From: DATKRB01 sp963794215
GTDB taxonomy: Bacteria > Actinomycetota > Acidimicrobiia > Acidimicrobiales > RAAP-2
Direction: 5' to 3'
NCBI GenBank assembly: GCA_963794215.1
Contig: CAWCCQ010000007.1
Span: forward strand, 62,001 to 126,000
Length of the DNA: 64,000 nucleotides
Shown here: positions 57,689 to 64,000 of the stretch, in pieces
Position numbering within the stretch: the first letter of the stretch is position 1
Layout: every line of letters begins with the position of its first letter
The notes under the pieces: model-generated
Database searches by the model: none
Told to the model about the DNA's origin: nothing
What the model saw: only the letters and a program-made list of their open reading frames with translations
Program-made: the position numbers and the translations under genes

Positions 57689-58135
57689 ATGACCACCACG
57701 ATCAACCACATTGACGACACGCGCCTCCATGCTGGTGCGATGGACGACGCAGCCCTACCGGACCCCGAGGTCCCCGAGCGATCAGCGGGACGCCGGCGCT
57801 TCTCGGCGAAGTACAAGGCCAAGATCCTCGCTGAGTACGACGCTCTTCCGAGGTCTGCTCGGGGAGCGCTGCTGCGCCGTGAGGGCCTGTACTCCTCGCT
57901 GATCGTCGCCTGGCGCCGGCAGAGCGAGCAGGGCCCAGAGGCCCTGGCCCGACAACCAGGCCGCCAAAAGGCCGATCCTCGTGATCGTGAGATCGTCCGC
58001 CTCGAGCGGAAGGTCGACCGACTGACCGGGGAGCTCGACAAGTCGAGAAGGGTCGTCGAGATCCAGGGAAAACTTTCCGCGCTGTTGGAGCAACTCGCCA
58101 CAGACAGCACGGCGGAGAACGGCGAACAGAGATGA
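57689..58135 (+). CDS. IS3-family transposase OrfA
   Basis: 148 residues: helix-turn-helix (RRFSAKYKAKILAEYDALPR, then GALLRREGLYSSLIVAWRRQ) and a C-terminal leucine-rich coil (IVRLERKVDRLTGELDKSRR). OrfA provides sequence recognition. Its stop overlaps the OrfB ATG (ATGA at 58132), so OrfB may be made by reinitiation; no obvious A-rich slippery site for a -1 fusion is seen at the join. Confidence 0.92.
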   Translation: MTTTINHIDDTRLHAGAMDDAALPDPEVPERSAGRRRFSAKYKAKILAEYDALPRSARGALLRREGLYSSLIVAWRRQSEQGPEALARQPGRQKADPRDREIVRLERKVDRLTGELDKSRRVVEIQGKLSALLEQLATDSTAENGEQR

Positions 58136-59154
58136 TCGACGAAGCGATAGACCAACTCAGCCCGATCATGGGCACGCACGCGGCATTGGCCGCCGTCGGC
58201 GTGGACCGGGCCACCTGGTATCGCCGGCACCGCAAGAGCCCGCAGCCTGAGCGCCCCGAACGGATCACAACACCTCAGCCCCGGGCCCTCACCCCGGTCC
58301 AGCGCAAGCAGATCAAGGCGCTCCTCGAGTCCGACGAGTTCGTCGACGAGGCACCCGCCACCGTCTACGCCAAGTTGCTCGACCAGGGGATCTACCTCGG
58401 ATCGGTCTCCACCATGTACCGGATCCTCCACGAGCACGACGAGGTCCGTGAACGTCGCCGCCAAGCCACCCACCCCGCCCACAAGAAACCCGAGCTCATC
58501 GCCACCAAGGCGAACTCGGTTTGGTCGTGGGACATCACCAAGCTCCACGGCCCGGCGAAGTGGAACTACTACTACCTCTACGTGATCCTGGACATCTACA
58601 GTCGTTATGCCGTGGGCTGGATGCTGGCCCGGGTGGAACGGTCCGAGCTCTCCACCAGACTGATCGCCGACACGATCGCCAAGCAGGGCGTGGCCAAAGA
58701 CCAGCTCACGCTGCACTCGGACCGAGGGTCGCCCATGATCGCCAAACCGGTGGCCCACCTGCTGGGCGACCTCGGGGTCACCAAGTCGCTCAGCCGTCCC
58801 CACGTGAGCAATGACAACCCGTACTCAGAATCACAGTTCCGGACCTTCAAGTACCGACCCGACTTCCCCGACCGGTTCGGCAGCTTCGAGGGCGCCCGTG
58901 CGCACTGTGCTCGATTCTTCGCTTGGTACAACGACCATCACCGTCATTCGGGCATCGGCCTGCACACCCCCGCCGACGTCCACTACGGCCGGGCCGAAGG
59001 GATCCGAGCTCGCCGTGGTGCGGTGCTCCTCGACGCCTACGCCGAGCACCCCGAACGTTTCGTTCGCAAACCCCCGGCACCGCCGGCGCTCCCGAGCACC
59101 GTGTGGATCAACCAACCGCAGGAAGAGGAGGCCACCGACTCACCAAATCAGTGA
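58132..59154 (+). CDS. IS3-family transposase OrfB
   Basis: 340 residues with an HTH_21-like segment (ESDEFVDEAPATVYAKLLDQG) and the rve DDE core: SVWSWDITKLHGP (Asp), LTLHSDRGSPMIAK (Asp), NPYSESQFRTFKYRPDFP (Glu), then FFAWYNDHHRHSGIGLHTPA. All catalytic residues are present and the frame is intact, so it may be active. Confidence 0.95.
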   Translation: MIDEAIDQLSPIMGTHAALAAVGVDRATWYRRHRKSPQPERPERITTPQPRALTPVQRKQIKALLESDEFVDEAPATVYAKLLDQGIYLGSVSTMYRILHEHDEVRERRRQATHPAHKKPELIATKANSVWSWDITKLHGPAKWNYYYLYVILDIYSRYAVGWMLARVERSELSTRLIADTIAKQGVAKDQLTLHSDRGSPMIAKPVAHLLGDLGVTKSLSRPHVSNDNPYSESQFRTFKYRPDFPDRFGSFEGARAHCARFFAWYNDHHRHSGIGLHTPADVHYGRAEGIRARRGAVLLDAYAEHPERFVRKPPAPPALPSTVWINQPQEEEATDSPNQ

Positions 59155-59301
59155 ACCATCTGTCTCAAAAAGGTTGACACGCACCGCGGCGACCTGGCCG
59201 CTGTGCCTCTCACGCCGCACAAGTTCCGCGGCGACTGGAACTACACGATTGCGCAATCAGTCAATCGGTGAGCCCTAAGTACCAACCAACACATGCCCTA
59301 A

Positions 59302-59972
59302 TCGGATCAGAGCAGTAATGGCCAATGGCTAAGAGCGTGCCCCCTCTCCTCTATGAGAGCCTGGGCTCAGCTGGATTGCGGAATGGCTCTAGCGTGATGC
59401 AAGGGAGTGCGCCGCGCAGGTCCGGCGCATCGGCACTTGGGACATCGCATCAAGAATCTCAGCTGCATACTCTCTGGCTGTGATCGGGTGGCGGCAGCTA
59501 TTCCCTGGTAGCGCAGAGCTCCTTGGTGGAGGGAATCTCGGACGCTCTTACGGCCGAGGTGTTCGAAGTGCTGGTGCCGTGTGAGCCGGTTCGCCAAGAG
59601 ATCCAGCTGATGCCAGCCGTCTGCCTCGAGCCCGAAGCGCTCCCATTCGGGGGAGAGGGGTCGGCGTGCTGCTTTCAACATGGGAAGCATGGCTCCCACC
59701 AGCTCAGGTCGCCCGGGATAGTCGGATAGGTGAGGCATCTCGGTCACGCCTCATCGGGTAGGTATCCGCCGTTATCTGGGCAGGCTGGGCCGCCCTTGAC
59801 AGGCTCGGGGTGCGAACATATGTTCGTCACCATGGCAATGGGCAAGCTGAACGAGGGGCGACTGGCGAGCATTGAGCGCGGAGCCCGGGAACGTCACACG
59901 CTCACGGACCGGGACGTGCTCGAACGAGCGGAGGAAGTGAGTCCCGAAATGCCGATGGCGGCGGCGCCTCCT
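59302..59972. other. Gene-poor stretch between the IS elements and the AraC-type gene
   Basis: No gene is convincing. A minus-strand open frame of 126 codons (59367-59747) has no recognisable family or ribosome-binding site. The right part contains one copy of a 54-bp direct repeat (59867-59920) whose partner lies at 63584-63637. Confidence 0.4.
59867..59920 (+). repeat. 54-bp direct repeat, left copy
   Basis: About 48 of 54 positions match 63584-63637 (shared core GAACGTCACACGCT and GGACCGGG). In one frame both encode RGARERHTL-x-DR-x-VL, so this is perhaps a duplicated piece of an old gene. The repeats flank the AraC/MFS/siderophore-reductase locus, 3717 bp apart. Confidence 0.7.
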
Positions 59973-60722
59973 CTATCGGACGGCGATGTCGCGGTACTCG
60001 CCAGGTGTCTGTCCCATGGCTCGACGGAAGCTGTCGATGAAGGCACTCGTCGTGCTCCATCCACACAGGCTGGCGGTGTCGGTGACCGACTCACCTTGGG
60101 CCAACAAGATCATGGCGTGGACGGCGCGGGCCTGTGCGCGCCACTGGGGATAGCTCATACCGGTCTCCTTGCGGAAGAGCCGAGACAATGTCCGTTCAGT
60201 CGTGAGCGCGGCGTCGGCCAGCGTCGACAAAGGGATCGTCCTATCCAGCTGTTCGAGGGCGATCGCGCAGGCGCACGCAAGCCGCGGATCGTGTGCCGCC
60301 GGCAGTGAGATGGGCCGTTGGGCGGTCCGACGCAGGCGGTCACAGAGCACGGCGCGAAGACGATCAGCCTCTGGCGCCGGGGTGGCAGGATCGGTGAGCG
60401 TGACCAGGAGCTCGCGCAGCAGCGCCGTCACGGCGACGATCGCCGGGGAATCGGGAGGCAGCGGCGGGACACCGACGTCGAAGCCGAGCGTGTGGATGAC
60501 TGCCGCACCGTAGGCGCGGTGCTCGTGCCAGGTCATCGCGGGCATCCAGATGGCACGGTCCCTCGAGGCGACCCAACTGCCCGCTGAGGTCTGGGCCACG
60601 AGCAGGCCAGTGCTGACGTAGATCAGCTGGTGCCCAGGGTGCTGGTGGCGCGCCATGGTCGTCCCGCCGGCCATGCGCTCCAGCGCCAACGCTGGCGCCT
60701 CACGTTGGCGGATTTCCGACAT
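59973..60722 (-). CDS. AraC-family regulator with cupin sensor
   Basis: 249 residues: a cupin-like N-terminus (HQHPGHQLIYVSTGLLVAQT, IWMPAMTWHEHRA) and a C-terminal AraC double helix-turn-helix (STLADAALTTERTLSRLFRKETGMSYPQWRAQAR, then SVTDTASLCGWSTTSAFIDSFRRAMG). Proteins of this type often control an adjacent divergent efflux pump; the MFS gene starts about 520 nt away on the other strand. ATG at 60722. Confidence 0.9.
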   Translation of the reverse strand: MSEIRQREAPALALERMAGGTTMARHQHPGHQLIYVSTGLLVAQTSAGSWVASRDRAIWMPAMTWHEHRAYGAAVIHTLGFDVGVPPLPPDSPAIVAVTALLRELLVTLTDPATPAPEADRLRAVLCDRLRRTAQRPISLPAAHDPRLACACAIALEQLDRTIPLSTLADAALTTERTLSRLFRKETGMSYPQWRAQARAVHAMILLAQGESVTDTASLCGWSTTSAFIDSFRRAMGQTPGEYRDIAVR

Positions 60723-61239
60723 CAGTTGGCAGTTTACCGGAAGTCAGATGATTTTTGCGTTCTTACGATAGGTCGGAGACAGTCGCAATAGAGACATGGC
60801 TTCTTCGGAAGGGTACGCAAATGCACGATCGACGGCGTCGGAGCAGAGGGCACTTCAGCGGGCGAGGCCACCGGCACCGCTCTCGCAGAATGGACATGGA
60901 AGCCTCCTACTGGGGTGGCGACCCGCAGGGGGGCCGACGGCGCCGCTCACGGCGGGGCGGTTTCCGCACTCAGGCATCGTTGCTGCGCTGGGCGGCGGAT
61001 GCCGGCCGCTCTATCCCGTGGGCGACTGTCGCCACCCTCGCCGCTCACAACCGGGCGACCGCCAAGACCGGACGTCTCGGACGCCGAGCGGTTCTCAGTG
61101 ACTCGGTTCTGGAACCGAGCACAGCAGGCCAGCACGTGGCACAAGGAGAGCTCGAAATGCGCCAGCGATCAGACGATCCATCGGTGCCTCCGACTGTTCG
61201 GGCCATCCCACTTTCGCCCCGCCGGGATGGTCCACGAGC
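60723..61239. other. Divergent intergenic region
   Basis: 517 nt between the AraC-type start and the MFS start. Open frames here (such as 60755-61243) are Arg-rich shadows without similarity. An AT-rich patch with TTTTTGCGTTCTTACGAT lies at about 60750-60770 and could hold the regulator's promoter. Nothing else is recognised. Confidence 0.4.
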
Positions 61240-62640
61240 ATGACCACGATCCCGAGGATTCAGCGATTGGGCACCGCCCTCGCATTGGTGGTTGCCGCAC
61301 AATTCGTGCTCCAACTCGACTTCAGTATCGTCAACATCGCGCTCCCGACGATCAAGCGCGAGCTGCACTTCGCGCCGGCTGACCTCCAATGGATCATCAC
61401 TGGCTACGCGCTGACCTTCGGCTCCCTCCTCCTCTTCGGCGGACGCGTCGGTGACCGATTCGGTCATCGCCGAGTGCTCCTCATCGGCATCACTGCCTTC
61501 GGCATCACGTCGCTTGCCGCGGGGCTTGCCCCGACCTCCCTAGCCTTGATCGCAGCTCGGTTCTGCCAAGGGGCCAGCGCTGCGTTCGTGGCGCCCCAAG
61601 CAGTAGCCATCATCACCGATCTGTTCGAGGAGGGCCCAGCGCGCACCCGGGCACTCGGTGTCTTTGCTGCAGCGACGGCGGCCGGGGCAAGCGCCGGGGT
61701 GGTGCTCGGGGGCATCTGCACCGAGTTCATCGGTTGGCGGTCGGTCTTTCTCGTCAACCCACCCATCATCGTGGTCCTGATCATTGCCATTCGGCGTGTG
61801 CTTCCCACCCATTCCAGGCTGGTACCCGCGCGACTCGATGTCGCAGGTGCGGTCTTGGCTACGGCATCGATCGCCTGCTTGATCTTCGGGCTTAGCCAAG
61901 GTCAGCAGTACGGCTTCTCGAACACCACTGCCTTGGCGGCACTCTGCCTCGCAGTGGTCCTGGCCGTGACCTTCCTCATCGTCGAAACGCACATTCGGAC
62001 CCCGGTGGTGCCTCTGGAGATCCTCGCCGATCCCGCTCGCCGGGCGGCGATCAGTGCCACGATGCTGCTTGGGGCGGTCGTCGTCGGCTACGTGTACTTC
62101 ACCTCGCTCTACCTCCAAGAGGTCCTCGGATTCAGCCCCCTCGAAACAGGGCTCACGTTCATCCCCGCCACCTTGACGGTGATCGTGACCTCCACCCAGC
62201 TCACGCGCCGGGTGCTCCCACATCTGGGCGTGCGCAAGATGTTGGTGACCGGACTGACCAGCGTGGCGATCGGGCAGATATGGCTGTCCACGATCTCGAG
62301 CACCGGGTCCTACAAGCTCAATGTCCTCGGTGGGATCCTTCTCACAGCTTTCGGAATGGGCCTGACGTTCCCGACCGCGTCGGTCGCGATCACGGCAGGC
62401 GTGGGGCCGGGTGAACGCGGGCTCGCCGGCGGCCTCTTCGTCACCTCCCAGCAGATTGGCCAGGCCATCGGTCTCGCCGCGCTGGCAACCGTCGCCGCCG
62501 CCGTCACCAACGCCCACCATGGCTCGCTCGCCAGCGGCTATCGCTCGGCGTACCTCGTCGCCATCGGCTTCGCTGTACTCGCCGTCCTCATCGTTGCCAT
62601 CCAGATGCGGGCACGTCGCTCGGCCAGCGGCACTGTGTAA
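61240..62640 (+). CDS. MFS drug/siderophore exporter, DHA2 (14-helix) type
   Basis: 466 residues, about 14 membrane helices. Motif A GGRVGDRFGHRRVLL lies in the loop after helix 2; the helix-1 motif LDFSIVNIALPTIKREL is the DHA2 signature. Complete, ATG 61240. Lying between an AraC regulator and a siderophore-interacting-protein gene, it may export a siderophore or drug; AraC regulation and the broken reductase next door point towards iron, but this is inference. Confidence 0.9.
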   Translation: MTTIPRIQRLGTALALVVAAQFVLQLDFSIVNIALPTIKRELHFAPADLQWIITGYALTFGSLLLFGGRVGDRFGHRRVLLIGITAFGITSLAAGLAPTSLALIAARFCQGASAAFVAPQAVAIITDLFEEGPARTRALGVFAAATAAGASAGVVLGGICTEFIGWRSVFLVNPPIIVVLIIAIRRVLPTHSRLVPARLDVAGAVLATASIACLIFGLSQGQQYGFSNTTALAALCLAVVLAVTFLIVETHIRTPVVPLEILADPARRAAISATMLLGAVVVGYVYFTSLYLQEVLGFSPLETGLTFIPATLTVIVTSTQLTRRVLPHLGVRKMLVTGLTSVAIGQIWLSTISSTGSYKLNVLGGILLTAFGMGLTFPTASVAITAGVGPGERGLAGGLFVTSQQIGQAIGLAALATVAAAVTNAHHGSLASGYRSAYLVAIGFAVLAVLIVAIQMRARRSASGTV

Positions 62641-62801
62641 TGCAGACCGCTGGCACCCTCGAGCGTTGCCCGGTCCCGACCGCCGCTGCACCGCTCAGCA
62701 CGCCGTGCATTTCGCCATCACCCCCGGATGGGCGTCCCCTGCCCCCAGGGCAAGAGCTCGGGCCAGACCCGCGCCCCGAACCCTGAGAAAGGAACCACTA
62801 G

Positions 62802-63550
62802 ATGAGTGCATCTCGCAGTGGAGGAATTGACGCATCCAGACGCGGAGGCGCTGAGAGGAGCGGGCAGCGCCGACCCCCGCCGCGGCCGATCGAGGTCGTG
62901 TCGGTGGAGCAGCTGACGCCCGGGCTCGTGTCTGTACGGCTCGGTGGCGCGCTCGTGAACTTCGAGCGTGTGCCTCCCACCACGCACCTCAAGGTCTACG
63001 TGCCGGACACAGACGGCAGGCCGGTAGCTCGCACGTACACCCCGCGTCGCTGCGACCGAGCAAGCGGGACCCTCGAGGTCGTCTTCGGTAATTCATGGCC
63101 CTGGTCCTGCGTCACAGTGGGCGGCGCAAGCCAAGCCGGGCGATCGCATGTCGGCGGTCCCGCGGGGAGGTGCGCCTTCGATCCGAACGCCACTCCCTGG
63201 TGGATCGCCGGGGACGAAAGCGCTCTTCCTGCGGTCGGCACCCTTCTCGAGGCTACCCAGCACGGCCTACGCCGAGGTCCACATGGAAGTCGAGGGCCCA
63301 GAGGACAAGATAACGCTCGAAAGCGCGCCTGGAGGCAAGATATTCTGGCACCACCGACGCCGGGCGCGAATCAGGTGCCGAACTCGATGACGCTGCTCGC
63401 ACTGCAGTCGTAGCGACGGGCACGCGAGTCTACGAGACCACCGCCGTGCGTCGCATCCGCGGACACCTGCTCGAGGATCGAGGTCTACCCCTCGAGTTGA
63501 CCGTCACGCGTGGGTACTGGCCCTCGGGTCTGGCCGATTACCACGACTAG
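62802..63550 (+). pseudogene. Siderophore-interacting protein (FAD ferric-siderophore reductase), decayed
   Basis: Starts MSASRSGGIDASRRG and contains RLGGALVNFERVPPTTHLKVYVP, then VARTYTPRR (FAD-binding RxYT), EVVFGNSWPW, AFDPNATPWWIAGDESALPAVGTLLEA. From about 63265 the frame changes (YAEVHMEVEGPEDKI), then again near 63380 (RTAVVATGTRVYE, RRIRGHLLEDRGLP, VTRGYWPSG), ending at TAG 63548-63550. About 30 residues are missing after VVFG, where WA.RVRPGD normally occurs. Several lesions, so not functional. Confidence 0.82.
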
Positions 63551-63583
63551 AACCGTACCCTCCGATCTTCGCCTTTGCTACCT

Positions 63584-63637
63584 GAGCATCGGGCGCGGAG
63601 CCCGTGAACGTCACACGCTGATGGACCGGGTCGTGCT
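63584..63637 (+). repeat. 54-bp direct repeat, right copy
   Basis: Partner of 59867-59920, about 89 percent identical with six mismatches. It directly follows the broken siderophore reductase gene. Confidence 0.7.
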
Positions 63638-63664
63638 GAAGCTGGTGGAGTTCGATTCGATCGG

Positions 63665-64000
63665 TCATGGCTTCGCGGCATGTGCCGGCGCGGCCAGTTC
63701 ATCCGTTCGCATGTCCCACCAGTCCGGTGGCACGACGCGTAGCGCAATCGCCCAGGTTTCATCTTCGAGGCGAATCGCGATGCGAGTCATCGATAGAAGG
63801 TTGTCGACGAACCAGTCGTCTCGGTGGCTGCCTCCGGGGGACCGAAATCGGCTTCCCCTTCGTCTGCCGTAGGCCAGGAAGTACCACAGTCCGTGGATAC
63901 GTCCGATCATTTCGACGTGACGATCGAAGAGTTCGGAGAAACTGGTGGAGCCAGTCAAGACGGCTCCCCATCGACTGATGAGCTCGCGGGAGGTGGCAAG
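63665..64000 (-). CDS. Hypothetical protein, 5' end beyond the window
   Basis: On the minus strand the frame is open from the window edge to a stop at 63665 (at least 111 codons): ATSRELISRWGAVLTG, SFSELFDRHVEMIGRIHGLWYFLAYG, DDWFVDNLLSMTRIAIRLED and VVPPDWWDM. Good composition suggests real coding sequence, but I recognise no family. Nothing about function can be said. Confidence 0.5.
   Translation of the reverse strand, partial: LATSRELISRWGAVLTGSTSFSELFDRHVEMIGRIHGLWYFLAYGRRRGSRFRSPGGSHRDDWFVDNLLSMTRIAIRLEDETWAIALRVVPPDWWDMRTDELAAPAHAAKP

Larger units (their letters stand above)
57618..59179 (+). mobile_element. IS3-family insertion sequence nested in the ISAzo13-type transposase gene
   Basis: The ends are TGCCAACCTCCGGTGAGACAG (57618-57638, left) and TGTCAACCTTTTTGAGACAG read inward from 59179 (right), about 20-bp imperfect inverted repeats with TG/CA termini. 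Length about 1.56 kb with orfA and orfB. The insertion point is within the last codons of the ISAzo13 transposase. I could not match a short target duplication, so the exact ends may be 1-3 nt off. Confidence 0.82.
56524..59271 (+). pseudogene. ISAzo13-family transposase, frameshifted and interrupted
   Basis: 5' part: LPHLNELQRRVVAGAMAEAL, GMSRNTVIKAEREV, the core SVDTKKKEIVGEFSNGG (catalytic Asp), HDFVDKDLGRAVPYGVYDLA and ITADAGGSNGYRVKLWKVEL (second Asp), HYPPGTSKWNRIEHKMFSFI (catalytic Glu). A base is missing near 57273, shifting frame; another frame change near 56508 separates the likely true start (GTG 56486). After KVSA at about 57612 the IS3 element intervenes and the C-terminus resumes at about 59180, ending at TGA 59269-59271. 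Inactive. Confidence 0.85.
56443..59301 (+). mobile_element. ISAzo13-family element, split by a nested IS3 element
   Basis: Boundaries are proposed from imperfect terminal repeats: TAAGGG ... GTTAGTACC at 56443-56467 and the complementary GGTACTTAGGG-like / CCCTAA end at about 59278-59301. Inside is an ISAzo13-type transposase gene whose last 30 codons (GDLAAVPLTPHKFRGDWNYT) now follow the IS3 element. Without the IS3 insert the element would be about 1.3 kb. No target duplication could be identified. Confidence 0.7.

Noticed and set aside
58100..58140. Programmed -1 frameshift between IS3 OrfA and OrfB
   Set aside because: No slippery A-run at the join; an ATGA overlap makes reinitiation the simpler reading.
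59367..59747. 126-codon minus-strand frame
   Set aside because: No ribosome-binding site, no family, lies in a relic-rich region next to IS elements.
60755..61243. 162-codon frame in the AraC/MFS gap
   Set aside because: Arg/Gly-rich composition typical of a GC shadow; would overlap the MFS start and shows no motif.

Overview
The window is high-GC DNA from an actinobacterium, probably of the Acidimicrobiia type. The gene order rpmB, fakA-like, recG, rsmD, coaD, divIVA-like, yceD, rpmF, plsX, acpP, rnc, mutM, smc, ftsY, ffh, rpsP, KH protein, rimM, trmD, rplS, DUF2469, yraN is an actinobacterial housekeeping block, and DUF2469 proteins are largely confined to that phylum. The class-level placement is inference. 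No rRNA, tRNA or CRISPR array was recognised.

Layout. (1) 1-22.5 kb: GTP-dependent PEP carboxykinase (cut by the window edge), then thiL, then the core block for ribosome biogenesis, phospholipid precursor synthesis, DNA repair, chromosome condensation and signal-recognition-particle targeting. Genes are tightly packed, often with 1-8 nt overlaps. (2) 22.7-25.3 kb: NfeD-like OB domain with an SPFH/band-7 protein, a DUF2752 membrane protein and a zinc-ribbon/RDD membrane protein. (3) 25.5-28.2 kb: two decaying CaiB/BaiF CoA-transferase genes. (4) 28.3-37.5 kb: a second CoaD-like nucleotidyltransferase open into a nitrilase homologue without the catalytic Cys, an HxlR/YceI divergent pair with a clear operator, a DksA/TraR zinc-finger protein, an OafA-type acyltransferase with an SGNH domain plus a stand-alone SGNH lipoprotein, a hexanucleotide microsatellite, a dead DMT transporter and a DsbA/FrnE-like protein. 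(5) 37.2-39.7 kb: an XRE regulator with a ClpP-like protein lacking the catalytic residues, divergent from an intact ClpP across a perfect 10-bp-arm palindrome. (6) 40.1-45.2 kb: a GntR/FadR regulator divergent from three amidohydrolase-2 family genes. (7) 45.2-64 kb: accessory DNA with an IS66-family element inside a GYD-domain gene (perfect 17-bp inverted repeats and 8-bp target duplication), a Fur-KatG-Fur cluster, two displaced comM fragments, an IS3 element nested in an ISAzo13-family element, and an AraC/MFS/siderophore-interacting-protein locus whose reductase gene is broken.

Many conserved genes carry one apparent 1-nt indel (rsmD, divIVA-like, smc, ffh tail, rimM, yraN, one amidohydrolase, a methyltransferase, the ISAzo13 transposase). 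Because several of these are normally essential, residual sequencing indels are the simplest explanation for them. The IS insertions and the multi-lesion relics (both CaiB genes, the DMT transporter, the siderophore reductase) are better supported as real decay.
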